From the NCBI RefSeq assembly GCF_001439915.1, contig NZ_LMBW01000005.1:7340-71339 (forward strand): a DNA stretch of 64,000 nucleotides, read 5' to 3'. Under the pieces are notes generated by a model, which was not told the origin of the DNA, did not search any database, and saw only the letters and a list, made by a program, of their open reading frames with translations. This DNA comes from Fredinandcohnia humi (GTDB lineage Bacteria > Bacillota > Bacilli > Bacillales > Bacillaceae_L). Below are positions 17,563 to 26,378 of the stretch, one piece after another. The stretch's first letter is position 1, and each line of letters opens with the position of its first letter. Both the position numbers and the translations under genes were made by a program.

Positions 17563-19179
17563 CTAGTTCAATCTATCTAACATTTTTCTAATCCTTACTT
17601 GGAAATCTGCCATATTAAGTGGTTTTACTATATAGTCATCTGCCCCAAGCATTAAAGCTTGTTTTACATCATCTTTACTATTCCTACCACTAAGCATTAT
17701 AACTCTATATCTTAGAGAATTTTTTCCTACCTTAACTTTTCTAAGAACTTCGATTCCATCCATCTTTGGCATAACCCCGTCTAGAATCAGTAAATGATTA
17801 ACATCTTCATGTGCATGTGATGAATGTAAAAAGGATGGGCCGTCCACAAACACTTTAATATTTAGTTCTACATGTTCAAATGTCAAAGACTCTAATGCAT
17901 TTGCCACTAATGTTCGAATAATGAAATTATCATCAACTACCGATACATTGAGAATTTCTTTTTTATAGGTATTTGACATCTGTGAGCACTCAACTCTTGC
18001 TCTTCCATTTCTTTTCGCTTCATATAGTAAACTATCGGCAGCTTTGATTGCCTCTTTCCCTTCTAGAGTTTCATCCGTAACCATAAATACCCCGGCGGAA
18101 AATGTGACTGTAAAGCTTTGATCTTCACATGTGAAAATGGTTTTGGAAAAGTCATTGTTTAATTGGGTTAACTTTCTTGATGCATCTTCACTCGTGGTAT
18201 TTGGAAATACAATAATAAATTCTTCCCCACCATAACGGTATATCATGTCAAAACTTCGTATATTCTGTTTTAAATATTGAGCAAAATCCCTTAGTACTTT
18301 GTCACCCATTAAGTGACCGTATGTGTCATTAATTTTTTTGAAATGATCAATATCAACGATACCAATAGAAAAAGGCTCTTTTGACCTTTTAAAATTCTGA
18401 AAAAAGCGAGGTAAACTATCACGAAGGAATTTTCTATTATAAACTTGAGTCAATTCATCAATTAATACATACTGTTCAAAAATTTTCTTTCTCTCTAAAT
18501 GACGATTGACTTTAACGATAAATTCTTCAAGATCAATAGGTTTCGCGATAAAATCATCTGCACCTTTTTGATAAGCTTCTATTCGCGTTTGTTTATCATT
18601 CTGTACGCTAATCATAATTGTTGGAACAAAAAATTTATCATTATATTCTTGAATCTCTTTTAGAACTTCAAATCCATTTTGATTAGGTAACTGAAGATCT
18701 ATGATTAAACAATCCGGTTGCATTTCAAAATACTGTTTTACTGCTTGTCTAGGATTGGAATAGGCCATCACGATCCATTTTTTTTCTTCCAGTGCCTCTT
18801 TTAACATCATCAGCATAGAAGGATCATCATCAATAATTTGGATTAAGGGTGCATCATGCTGAGTAGTTTCACTTTCCAAGTGAGTTAATTCTTCTTGGTT
18901 TTCATATTCGTAGGTAAATTCAATTAATGGCAATAAAAATTTTTTTAATTCGTCATGGTTCCATACAACATCACTCTTGGGATCCATCTTATTTAATAGA
19001 TTCTCCGCAAGCAACATAAGGTGCTCCATTTGAAGTGTCCCTGATGTTCCTTTTATGGAATGAATAAAGCGATATACCTCTTCATTCAAAACTTGTTCAC
19101 TCTCACTTGAACCAAGCCATTCTGACAATTTTTCATTAATGTTATTTACTAGGTGACTTTTGTATTTTAGAAGTTCCAA
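17563..19179 (-). CDS. HPt-REC-GGDEF-REC protein
   Basis: A 538-residue protein. The N-terminal 90 residues are a histidine phosphotransfer domain (RFIHSIKGTSGTLQM; His is the likely acceptor). REC1 has IDDDPSMLMML and LIIDLQLPNQNG. The GGDEF domain shows DELTQVYNRKFLRD and YRYGGEEFIIVF, catalytic residues intact. The C-terminal REC2 has VVDDNFIIRTL and LILDGVMPKMDG. TTG start at 19179, with GGGAGG 8 bases before it. This domain order would pass phosphate into and out of a diguanylate cyclase within one chain. It lies in the same unit as both single-REC genes and the membrane kinase. Confidence 0.87.
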   Translation of the reverse strand: MELLKYKSHLVNNINEKLSEWLGSSESEQVLNEEVYRFIHSIKGTSGTLQMEHLMLLAENLLNKMDPKSDVVWNHDELKKFLLPLIEFTYEYENQEELTHLESETTQHDAPLIQIIDDDPSMLMMLKEALEEKKWIVMAYSNPRQAVKQYFEMQPDCLIIDLQLPNQNGFEVLKEIQEYNDKFFVPTIMISVQNDKQTRIEAYQKGADDFIAKPIDLEEFIVKVNRHLERKKIFEQYVLIDELTQVYNRKFLRDSLPRFFQNFKRSKEPFSIGIVDIDHFKKINDTYGHLMGDKVLRDFAQYLKQNIRSFDMIYRYGGEEFIIVFPNTTSEDASRKLTQLNNDFSKTIFTCEDQSFTVTFSAGVFMVTDETLEGKEAIKAADSLLYEAKRNGRARVECSQMSNTYKKEILNVSVVDDNFIIRTLVANALESLTFEHVELNIKVFVDGPSFLHSSHAHEDVNHLLILDGVMPKMDGIEVLRKVKVGKNSLRYRVIMLSGRNSKDDVKQALMLGADDYIVKPLNMADFQVRIRKMLDRLN

Positions 19180-19445
19180 AGTTGTCCTCCCTCAATATAC
19201 TTTAAATAGCTTCGAATACTTGCATATACTCTTAATTCAACCTACCGCGTAATAAATCTATCTCAATCAGTTGTTGTTTCTTAAAGGAACAACAAAATAG
19301 AGCAAACCAATCGTAGCAACTACAATTGCCTATATTGTAATTTTGATATATAGGCGATAAGATTTTCATCTATAAAATCTCCATCATTAAATAGTATATT
19401 TTGTTTGTATAATTAAAAGCTATCTAAAATAGATAATGAACTGCT
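19180..19445 (-). other. 266-bp gap inside the signalling unit
   Basis: No gene here. It holds a hairpin with GTTGTT/AACAAC arms (about 19273-19296) and GCCTATA/TATAGGC arms (about 19330-19357). Neither has a convincing minus-strand T run, so they may be processing or stability elements, or the region may contain an internal promoter for the HPt gene. Confidence 0.35.
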
Positions 19446-19844
19446 CTACTTTACTACCAATCTGGTTGATGTGTAGTGGTTTTCAATATTCTTTAATATA
19501 CTTTGAAGATTGTTGAAGTAAGGTTTTACAATAAATTCTGTAGCTCCATTTCTTAACGCATCTATAATAATTGATTTTTGTCCCAGTGAAGAACACATAA
19601 TAACTGTTGCATTGGGATCAAATGTTTTTATTTCTATTAGAGCGTCAATACCGTTAACTTTGGGCATTGTTAAATCCATCAAAACGATGTCAGGCATACA
19701 TTTTTTATATTTAAGGATTGCCTCTTCGCCATTACTAGCTTCCGAGATGACTTTATAGTTTTCTCTAGCTAATAAACTTTTTAAATAATTTCTCATAAAT
19801 AAGGAATCATCAGCAATCAATACCGTTTTTCTCAATTTCGTCAT
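19446..19844 (-). CDS. CheY-like single-domain response regulator
   Basis: A 132-residue REC domain: IADDSLFMRNYL, acceptor Asp in IVLMDLTMPKVNG, MCSSLG (switch Ser) and FIVKPYF (conserved Lys). No output domain. The start is uncertain: ATG at 19844 sits directly against AAGGGG, and a GTG at 19853 is the alternative. It begins within 20 bases of the stop of the PAS-GGDEF-EAL-PilZ gene, so the two are co-transcribed and probably translationally coupled. It is closest in style to chemotaxis-type CheY and could also be an adaptor of the phosphorelay. Confidence 0.82.
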   Translation of the reverse strand: MTKLRKTVLIADDSLFMRNYLKSLLARENYKVISEASNGEEAILKYKKCMPDIVLMDLTMPKVNGIDALIEIKTFDPNATVIMCSSLGQKSIIIDALRNGATEFIVKPYFNNLQSILKNIENHYTSTRLVVK

Positions 19845-19862
19845 CCCCTTCACAAGTAATAA

Positions 19863-22853
19863 TTAGTTTAGTTCATTTGAACTGTTTTTTGTGACTACGT
19901 TTATTAAATAACTGATTTTTTCCTCTTTAATAAAATTGCAATTCGGAACCAATGGGTTATTTCTTAACTGAGTAGAAAATTGATTAAAGAATTTAACAAG
20001 CAAATCTCTTTGATTCTCATCAATTGTTAACTTAAGACCATATTGGAATATACCCTTAACTTCTTCCTTCCAAACCACATACCCATTTAAAGTAACGATA
20101 TCACCCATGATCTTTGTTTTGAATTGATAAGTGATATCCGGACGTACCGGTAAGTGAATAGTTGATAAAAATCTTATCCCACCTGGCCCAATGTCCTCAA
20201 TTAAGATCTCTGTATTCCCTAATTCAACCTTATTTCCAAGTATAGTAGTTAGTGTCATTTGTGAACTTAGTGGGAATAAAAGATTAATCCTGTAATATCG
20301 CCTTCTGTTTGAAAACGTTGCTGTGTTGCTATTAAAGGTCGGTTTCAAAATCATTTTCTTTAATAAGTTTCGAAAAGTCTTCTCTGGAACCGGTTTGCTA
20401 AAAATATATCCTTGGATTTCTTGGCATTCCTGCTGTTTCAGAAATGTCAATTGCTCGATTGTTTCCACACCCTCAGCTACAACATTCATATTCAAACCTT
20501 TAGCCATAAAAATAAGGGATTTAATAATTGTTTCTACATTATTGGTTTTTGCAATGTGTTTAGTAAAAGACTGATCAATCTTAATTGTATCGATTGGATA
20601 ATCCTTCAAATAAGTGATAGAGGAATATCCAGTCCCGAAATCATCTAACGCTATTTTCAACCCGATACTTTTAATATATTGTAATGCTAGTTTAACGGCT
20701 TCCTCATGCTTAATCATGGTTGTTTCAGTTATTTCAATTTCAATTAAAGAAGGATCTATACTATTTTTTTCTAAAATAATACCTAATTTTACTTTCCAAT
20801 CACTTTTTAAAAACCGCTGTGCTGATATATTAACAGAGATAGGCACCACTTCTAGATTTTGCTGTTTCCATTTTGTGATATTTTGACACACTTGGTCTAA
20901 TACCCAATCGCCAATTTCATTAATGTAACCAGTTTCTTCGGCGAGTGGAATAAATTCAACTGGGGAAACAAGTCCCCATACGGGGTGCTCCCATCGCACT
21001 AAAGCTTCACCACTTACAATTTTCCCTGTACTTGAATCAACCCTTGGTTGGAAATATACGACTAATTGATTGTTCTCAATCGATTTTCTTAAATCCCTTT
21101 CAAGATAAAACTGTTTGAAAGAGTTAATACTTAATGAGGAGGAATAAATCTGATACGTATTTTTGCCACTTGCCTTTGCCCTATATAAAGCTGCATCCGA
21201 ATTTTTTATTAGTTCCTCAATGGTTTTTCCATTCTCGGGAAATGTACTTATTCCAATACTTGTGGTTATAAGTAATTCGAAATCCTCAATGAAAAATGGG
21301 AGGTTAAGACTGTCAATGATTAATTTAGCAGCATTAATCGGATAGTCTGAGTCTTCGTAATCCCAAAAGATAATACCGAATTCATCCCCACCTAGTCTTC
21401 CAAATAAAAAGTTCTTGTTTAATAGCATATTCACTCTTTGACTAAATTCGTATAGTAATTTGTCTCCGATTTGATGCCCTAGTGATTCATTTATACTCCG
21501 AAAACGGTCTAAATCTATATAAAGAATTGAAAAGTGTTTTTTAATATGATCTGAAGCTGTGATTAATTCATTTATTTTATCTTCAAAAAGCATTCGATTT
21601 GGTAGTTTTGTTAAATAATCGTGAAAGGCTAAATATTGAATTCTTTTTTCATATTCTTTCTGTTCTGTAATATTTGAAATAATCCAGTCATACCTAATGA
21701 CTTCACCGTTTTTATTAAGGACAGGTAATGTTTGATCTTGAACCCACACAATATCCCCATTTCTATGAATTATCCGATATTGATGATAGAGATTTTCTCC
21801 TTTTAATTTTTTTTGTTGTTTATTATGATATTCAGTGTAATCGTCCGGATGGATGAGTGAATCCCAGGTGATTTGGTTCCCGAAGTCAGAAGGAGAATAC
21901 CCTGTAATCGCCTCAACTCCTTTGGAGACTATATTGTAGTCACCTTTTTTTATATCAAAAGACCAAATGCCTGCATCCAAATTATCAAAGATATGTTCTA
22001 CCTGATTTTCGCTTTCTTTGAGCTTTAGTTCTATCACTTTTCTTTTGGTGATATCTTGAACAGTACCTACAAAACGAACTGGTTTCCTATTTTCATCTAA
22101 GATAACATCCGCTTGGTTATATAGATGAATTGTTGTCCCATCCTTACGAAGAATTCTAAATTCAAAACTAAAATTTCTTCTTTCTTCAATAGCAGATAGA
22201 ATAGCTTTTTTAAATTTTTCCCGATCATCGGGATGAGCAATTTCTGTAATACTATCAAATGTTGGTACAAATTCCTCTATATCTTCAATTCCATATAGCA
22301 CATACATCTGATTCGACCAGTAGGCTACATCCTCAATAATGTCATAATCATAGCTTCCGATTCCACCTACTTTTTGTGCTAATTCAAGGCTACTTTTGAT
22401 TTTGATTAATTCGTTTTCATGTTCAACTGATGTTGTTATATCCCTCAGCGCAGCAAATATAATTGTCGTTTCCCGTTCACTAATTTTAAATGGAATTAAA
22501 TTAACATCAATATTAATTATATTCCCATCTGCATGAGTGATAGACGTTTGGTAATTTTGTGCTTTCCCCTGTAACGCAAGTTGAAGATATTTTTTTCTTT
22601 TGTATTTATCATTACTATTAAAATACTGTTGTATTTTACTCGGTAATTCCTTTTCACTATATCTGAATGCCCTAATTACTGACTGGTTAAAATGTAATAG
22701 TTTCCCATTCTCGTCAAATGCTAAAACTGCATGTGGATGATTATCGATTAGTTCTTTTATTAAAAATAAATCATTCCCATAATTACTCTTTGGTAAAAAT
22801 ACATCATCATTTGAAAACATAGTAAGCTGTTTAAAAAAAGATAGTTTTACCAT
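19863..22853 (-). CDS. PAS-GGDEF-EAL-PilZ c-di-GMP turnover protein
   Basis: A 996-residue cytoplasmic protein. Three PAS-like regions (about 35-140, 150-275, 285-400; HPDDREKFKKA and HPDDYTEYHN mark two) are followed by GGDEF (DYLTKLPNRMLFED, RLGGDEF), EAL (EALVRWEHP, DDFGTGYSSITYL, AEGVET) and a C-terminal PilZ-like domain (RRRYYRINLLFP, IEDIGPGGIRF). The I-site position reads NKNF instead of RxxD. In PilZ the usual Ser of D/N-x-S-x-x-G is Gly. The ATG follows GGGGG. A c-di-GMP riboswitch and terminators lie in its leader, so the gene can respond to the nucleotide it makes, degrades and may bind. It is the first gene of the upstream unit. Confidence 0.87.
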   Translation of the reverse strand: MVKLSFFKQLTMFSNDDVFLPKSNYGNDLFLIKELIDNHPHAVLAFDENGKLLHFNQSVIRAFRYSEKELPSKIQQYFNSNDKYKRKKYLQLALQGKAQNYQTSITHADGNIINIDVNLIPFKISERETTIIFAALRDITTSVEHENELIKIKSSLELAQKVGGIGSYDYDIIEDVAYWSNQMYVLYGIEDIEEFVPTFDSITEIAHPDDREKFKKAILSAIEERRNFSFEFRILRKDGTTIHLYNQADVILDENRKPVRFVGTVQDITKRKVIELKLKESENQVEHIFDNLDAGIWSFDIKKGDYNIVSKGVEAITGYSPSDFGNQITWDSLIHPDDYTEYHNKQQKKLKGENLYHQYRIIHRNGDIVWVQDQTLPVLNKNGEVIRYDWIISNITEQKEYEKRIQYLAFHDYLTKLPNRMLFEDKINELITASDHIKKHFSILYIDLDRFRSINESLGHQIGDKLLYEFSQRVNMLLNKNFLFGRLGGDEFGIIFWDYEDSDYPINAAKLIIDSLNLPFFIEDFELLITTSIGISTFPENGKTIEELIKNSDAALYRAKASGKNTYQIYSSSLSINSFKQFYLERDLRKSIENNQLVVYFQPRVDSSTGKIVSGEALVRWEHPVWGLVSPVEFIPLAEETGYINEIGDWVLDQVCQNITKWKQQNLEVVPISVNISAQRFLKSDWKVKLGIILEKNSIDPSLIEIEITETTMIKHEEAVKLALQYIKSIGLKIALDDFGTGYSSITYLKDYPIDTIKIDQSFTKHIAKTNNVETIIKSLIFMAKGLNMNVVAEGVETIEQLTFLKQQECQEIQGYIFSKPVPEKTFRNLLKKMILKPTFNSNTATFSNRRRYYRINLLFPLSSQMTLTTILGNKVELGNTEILIEDIGPGGIRFLSTIHLPVRPDITYQFKTKIMGDIVTLNGYVVWKEEVKGIFQYGLKLTIDENQRDLLVKFFNQFSTQLRNNPLVPNCNFIKEEKISYLINVVTKNSSNELN

Positions 22854-23077
22854 TCATATCCCCCTTTTAATCACGGCATATCTTTATGTAACAAACTGTA
22901 TTCGATTCTATTAAATGCCATAGCGTTTATGTTAATATCTCAAAAACGTTATTGCTCAAACTTAGATAAGGTTTATATTTAGGATCATATCCCTTTGTTA
23001 TTTATAGAAAAAAACACCAGTCTGTATAAGACTTCCTTACTATTGGTACTTGTATGCTAATTTTGCCGCAATTTGTC

Positions 23078-23125
23078 AAAAAAAAGAATCACCTTTTATT
23101 CCTATTCATATAGGAAGGTATTCTT
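23078..23125 (-). terminator. Second hairpin terminator in the riboswitch leader
   Basis: On the minus strand AAGAATaCCTT...AAGGTgATTCTT encloses CCTAT/ATAGG and is followed by eight T. It lies between the riboswitch and the PAS-GGDEF-EAL-PilZ gene, so readthrough from the aptamer would meet two terminators. Further short hairpins (TTCCTAATAGGAA, CTTCTTAGAAG) lie upstream of it. Confidence 0.65.
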
Positions 23126-23230
23126 ATTTCCTATTAGGAAGGGGTTCCTATACTCTTCTAAGAAGGATAGTGGTAGATACGAGATAGTCATTACTATTTT
23201 GTTTACCCGATACTTTAGTCTTAGTTAATT

Positions 23231-23266
23231 AGAAAAAAAGACAACTGCACCGAAAAACGGGAGTTA
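23231..23266 (-). terminator. Terminator directly behind the c-di-GMP riboswitch
   Basis: On the minus strand AACTcCCG pairs with CGGtgcAGTT around a TTTTT loop, then gtcTTTTTTT. Its place 22 bases after the aptamer is where a ligand-controlled expression-platform terminator would be expected. Confidence 0.7.
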
Positions 23267-23287
23267 TCCTTTTCTCTCCACTATTTT

Positions 23288-23366
23288 AGGTAACCCGACT
23301 ACCATTGCATTGTTGCTTTAGGCTCGTGGTTTTGCGTCCTTACCTTTAGATAAGTTTGCCTTTATC
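23288..23366 (-). promoter_or_regulatory. c-di-GMP-I (GEMM-I) riboswitch aptamer
   Basis: The minus strand reads AAAGGCAAAC, a stem capped by TAAA (CTTATC/GGTAAG), the conserved GGACGCAAA, CCACGAGCCTAAAGC, and ATGGTAGTCGGGTTACC. These match the aptamer blocks of the Vibrio Vc2 type in order and spacing. It faces the PAS-GGDEF-EAL-PilZ gene about 435 bases away with terminators between, so control of elongation is likely. The base aligning with ligand-contacting C92 of Vc2 appears to be U, which deserves testing. No other gene lies between aptamer and target. Confidence 0.88.
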
Positions 23367-23651
23367 GTATAGTACTTATTAACTATATATTATGAATTAG
23401 TTTTATACAGAATAAGACAAAAGTATTATATTTTCAACAACCTTAGACAAATACCAGAAAGTACCACAAGATATTTGGTATAATTAAATATCATAAATAA
23501 TTCCCTTCCTTTTTGTTTTTATCACATATTAATTTGTTAATTCATTTAAATTTTTAGCGCAGTAGAAAATAAAGACAAGTTACCTTTCAAACAAGGGTAA
23601 TTAATGACAGAGTCAGTAGTTGAATGCTAACCCTTTCAGGAGACATTTAAA

Positions 23652-23873
23652 ATGACTCCTATGACAAGCTTTAATTACCCCATAAGATGGTCAGGAGAAA
23701 TTTTAAAGCATTGTGAGTATGATGGCACGTTTACAGTCGATATGAATGAAAACACTCAAACTTTTGAACAGTCGCTTTCCATTAAAAATGAGGATATAAA
23801 GGAAACCCAAAAGAAGATGGATGAACGTGGAGAAGTAAAGGTTTCACCTAAGACAATCCCATGGACAACTTAA
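23652..23873 (+). CDS. Small unrecognised gene, possibly cut by an in-frame stop
   Basis: The frame encodes 73 polar residues beginning MTPMTSFNYPIRWSGEILKH, after AGGAGA at good spacing. Directly after TAA at 23871 the same frame continues to 23951 with a 15-residue hydrophobic segment, ICILVLIIVILLL, then RMRRPKTQERP and another stop. That is the layout of a small protein with a C-terminal membrane anchor. A plus-strand terminator follows at 23981. It is either a nonsense-mutated gene, a stop with readthrough, or chance. I recognise no family. Confidence 0.45.
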   Translation: MTPMTSFNYPIRWSGEILKHCEYDGTFTVDMNENTQTFEQSLSIKNEDIKETQKKMDERGEVKVSPKTIPWTT

Positions 23874-23980
23874 ATCATTTGTATACTTGTCTTGATTATT
23901 GTCATTTTACTTTTGAGGATGAGAAGACCTAAAACTCAGGAAAGACCGTAAGTATCCTAGTTAAGATCCAAATGGAACTT

Positions 23981-24012
23981 AAAGCCCCATCAATATGACG
24001 GGGCTCACTTTT
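23981..24012 (+). terminator. Terminator of the small plus-strand gene
   Basis: AAAGCCCC (23981-23988) pairs with GGGGCT (24000-24005), followed by cacTTTT. It fits the end of the transcript that starts before 23652. Confidence 0.6.
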
Positions 24013-24136
24013 CTGGTAAAAAACCTAATAAAAAACAGATCGTCTTCGGACTTAAATAGTTTGGAATTGCACTTATTGGAAAGAAACATAGAGGGCGGAT
24101 CTTTTATAATTAACCAAATTCATTCATACTTATTTA

Positions 24137-24206
24137 ACGCGAATCACTATTACCTCCACATGTTCAGAGTGTATGTGGCAATACATGAGCTGCTGGTGAT
24201 TAAGCT
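24137..24206. repeat. Dispersed repeat family A, copy 3
   Basis: Contains cacatgttcaGAGTGTATGTGGCAATACATG with flanking gaatcac...gctggtgatt arms, matching the centre of the copies at 7050, 61130 and 63960. It lies about 30 bases beyond the truA stop, at a transcript end. Confidence 0.65.
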
Positions 24207-24235
24207 CCAGTTGGTATAAAAAATATGATGCCGGT

Positions 24236-24973
24236 TTAAAAACCAACCTTCTCCAAATACAACCCCTCGGCATCCGCCATACGACCTGTCTGAATTCTTT
24301 CTTTTGATTCGAGAATACTTGGTATTGCAGCAGCATCTATTTCTCCTAATCCAACTTCAATTAATGTTCCAACAATTTTTCTCACCATATTGTAAAGGAA
24401 GCCAGTGCCTCGCACTTTGATTTCAATAAAGCCGGCATTTTCATTGATCTCGAGCGAGTATATTTCACGCACCATGGACTTTTTCTTCGATTTTGCGTTG
24501 GAATAGGAAGTAAAATCATGCTTACCTAGAAAATATTGAGATGCTTTTCTCATTTTTTCGATATCAAGCTTTTCCTCCACATGCATACTGTACTTTCGCA
24601 TGAAGGGATGTGGATATTGTACGTTCCAAATCTTATACAAATAGGTTTTATCTTTAGCATTATAGCGTGCATGAAAACGATCATGAATTAACGTAACGTC
24701 CACAACGCTAATATCATTAGGAAGATATCTGTTTAAATAATGCATAACTTCATCTTCCGTTACATTTTTACGCATCTTAAAATTAGCGATTTGAGCATGA
24801 GCATGTACACCTGCATCCGTTCGTCCAGATCCAATAATTTCAATCTTTTCGCCCGCCAACTCTGTTAATACATTTTCAATTTTCCCTTGAACCGTAGTGT
24901 CACCATTACCAAGTCGTTGCCAACCCTTGTAGCGGCCACCATCATACTGAATAGTTAATTTATAATTATTCAT
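24236..24973 (-). CDS. truA: tRNA pseudouridine(38-40) synthase
   Basis: A 245-residue protein of normal family length. YKLTIQYDGGRYKGWQRLGN opens it, GSGRTDAGVHA (about 48-58) contains the catalytic Asp, and GFLYNMVRKIVGTL is the conserved C-terminal helix. It converts uridines in the tRNA anticodon arm. AAGGAG precedes the ATG. In Bacillus truA usually sits with ribosomal protein genes after ecfT; here it does not, so this may be an additional, free-standing copy. It is preceded by the Nif3-family gene in the same direction. Confidence 0.9.
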   Translation of the reverse strand: MNNYKLTIQYDGGRYKGWQRLGNGDTTVQGKIENVLTELAGEKIEIIGSGRTDAGVHAHAQIANFKMRKNVTEDEVMHYLNRYLPNDISVVDVTLIHDRFHARYNAKDKTYLYKIWNVQYPHPFMRKYSMHVEEKLDIEKMRKASQYFLGKHDFTSYSNAKSKKKSMVREIYSLEINENAGFIEIKVRGTGFLYNMVRKIVGTLIEVGLGEIDAAAIPSILESKERIQTGRMADAEGLYLEKVGF

Positions 24974-25015
24974 TGCTTTCTCCTTAAGATATACGTATTT
25001 CTCTGTTATTATATC

Positions 25016-25777
25016 TTATCTTATATTCGCTTCATAATGCTCTTCATTAAGTCTCACTACTTCAAGTTCTTTTATATGCTCATTCAATTTTAATGCCAAA
25101 CTTTCAATTCCAAAGAATTCTGTAAAAGTATGACTCCCAATGATCAGATTTATCCCTTTAAACTGCGCATATTGAATTGTATACAAATTACATTCACCTG
25201 TAATGTATACATCACACTTATTTTCAACTGCTTCCTTAAGGCAAGTTGTTGGAGCCCCATTACCACAGACTAAGCCCACTCGTTTTACCTTTTTGTCATT
25301 AAACTGCCAAGATTTAACTGGTTCTTCAAGTAGATTCTCCATTTTTTTTACTAATTCATTAAATTCAATTTCTTGATTATATTCTGCTATTCTACCAAAA
25401 TATAACCCTTCCCATTCGTGGGTTCTTTTAACAGTTTCTAAATTCAATTTTTTTATTAAACTATCATTTGTTCCAAAATTACAGTCATCGAGTGGCAAAT
25501 GATTATAGTAGTGGCTTATACCGTACTCTGATAATTTTTCTATGCACGCCTCTTTTAATCCATAGATTTCATCCCATGCAGGGTGGTGTGTCACCATCAT
25601 ATCAACTCCATTAATTCTTGCTTCCTCTATCGTTTGAAGCGTTAGGTTCACACAGTATCCTACTTTTTTTATTTTTTTATCTGCTTGGTATGTAATCCCT
25701 GACTCACTAGAATAGATTTCCTTATTTGTTACATTAAATAGATCATTAATTCGTTCAACAACATATGAAACATCCAT
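25016..25777 (-). CDS. Nif3-family dinuclear metal-centre protein
   Basis: A 253-residue protein with the family's metal ligands: THHP (about 63-66), HLPLDDCNFGTND (about 93-105), TGEC and the C-terminal GSHTFTEFFG. These proteins form toroidal hexamers. Some are GTP cyclohydrolase I type 2 or NIF3-like hydrolases, but most have no proven activity. GGAGGTACGTAC precedes the ATG. It is 42 bp upstream of truA and probably on the same transcript. The copy is divergent from the usual YqfO, being shorter and lacking the inserted PII-like domain. Confidence 0.82.
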   Translation of the reverse strand: MDVSYVVERINDLFNVTNKEIYSSESGITYQADKKIKKVGYCVNLTLQTIEEARINGVDMMVTHHPAWDEIYGLKEACIEKLSEYGISHYYNHLPLDDCNFGTNDSLIKKLNLETVKRTHEWEGLYFGRIAEYNQEIEFNELVKKMENLLEEPVKSWQFNDKKVKRVGLVCGNGAPTTCLKEAVENKCDVYITGECNLYTIQYAQFKGINLIIGSHTFTEFFGIESLALKLNEHIKELEVVRLNEEHYEANIR

Positions 25778-26320
25778 GTACGTACCTCCTCAAATTTCTT
25801 TTGATTTGCTTGTTTTTTATCATATTTCGTTCTATTATTCATTTCTTTCTAACTTGTTTTTGTCTGAAGGCTTCTATTCTTGATCTAATTTCTTTATTGT
25901 TATACAAATTTTCTCTAAGTACTTACCCATTTTACCATGCACATATATTTCCTATACTTAAATTTATTCTATCTACAAACCTATATTTAGGATAGCTATA
26001 AATCTTTAGGCAGAACTCTTAGTTCTTCTAAAAGGTAGACCCTAAAGCAAATTCCTCCAAACTTTTTAGTTTGAGGGAATATAAATTTAAATCGATACTA
26101 AACTAAATACGCTAAGCCAGCTGATACCTCGCTTACTACAAAAAATCATTCTTGGACGATTTACCTTTATATATAACTAATAAGGAAAATTTAAAAGGAA
26201 GGAACATCGAAGATAATAATATTTTCATGGGAGAAATCGTCGCGGTAACTACCGTTTCAGTTTACTGTCAGGATCTGACAATATTTCTTTGTAACTATTA
26301 ACAAGGTATTAATGATGACA
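25778..26320. other. Intergenic region with one hairpin
   Basis: No gene supported. ATTCCTCCAAACT (26051-26063) pairs with AGTTTGAGGGAAT (26068-26080) over a short T loop. The Nif3 promoter must lie near 25780-25900. The rest is AT-rich without visible structure. Confidence 0.4.
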
Positions 26321-26352
26321 AAAAGGATGCCCCCTCTTTGAGACATCCTCCT
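26321..26352 (-). terminator. Terminator of the TRAP operon
   Basis: AGGATG (26324-26329) and CATCCT (26344-26349) with flanking purine/pyrimidine runs, minus strand ending in TTTT, 30 bases behind dctM. Confidence 0.6.
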
Positions 26353-26378
26353 TTCCTTTGAATTGAAATTTTTCAACT

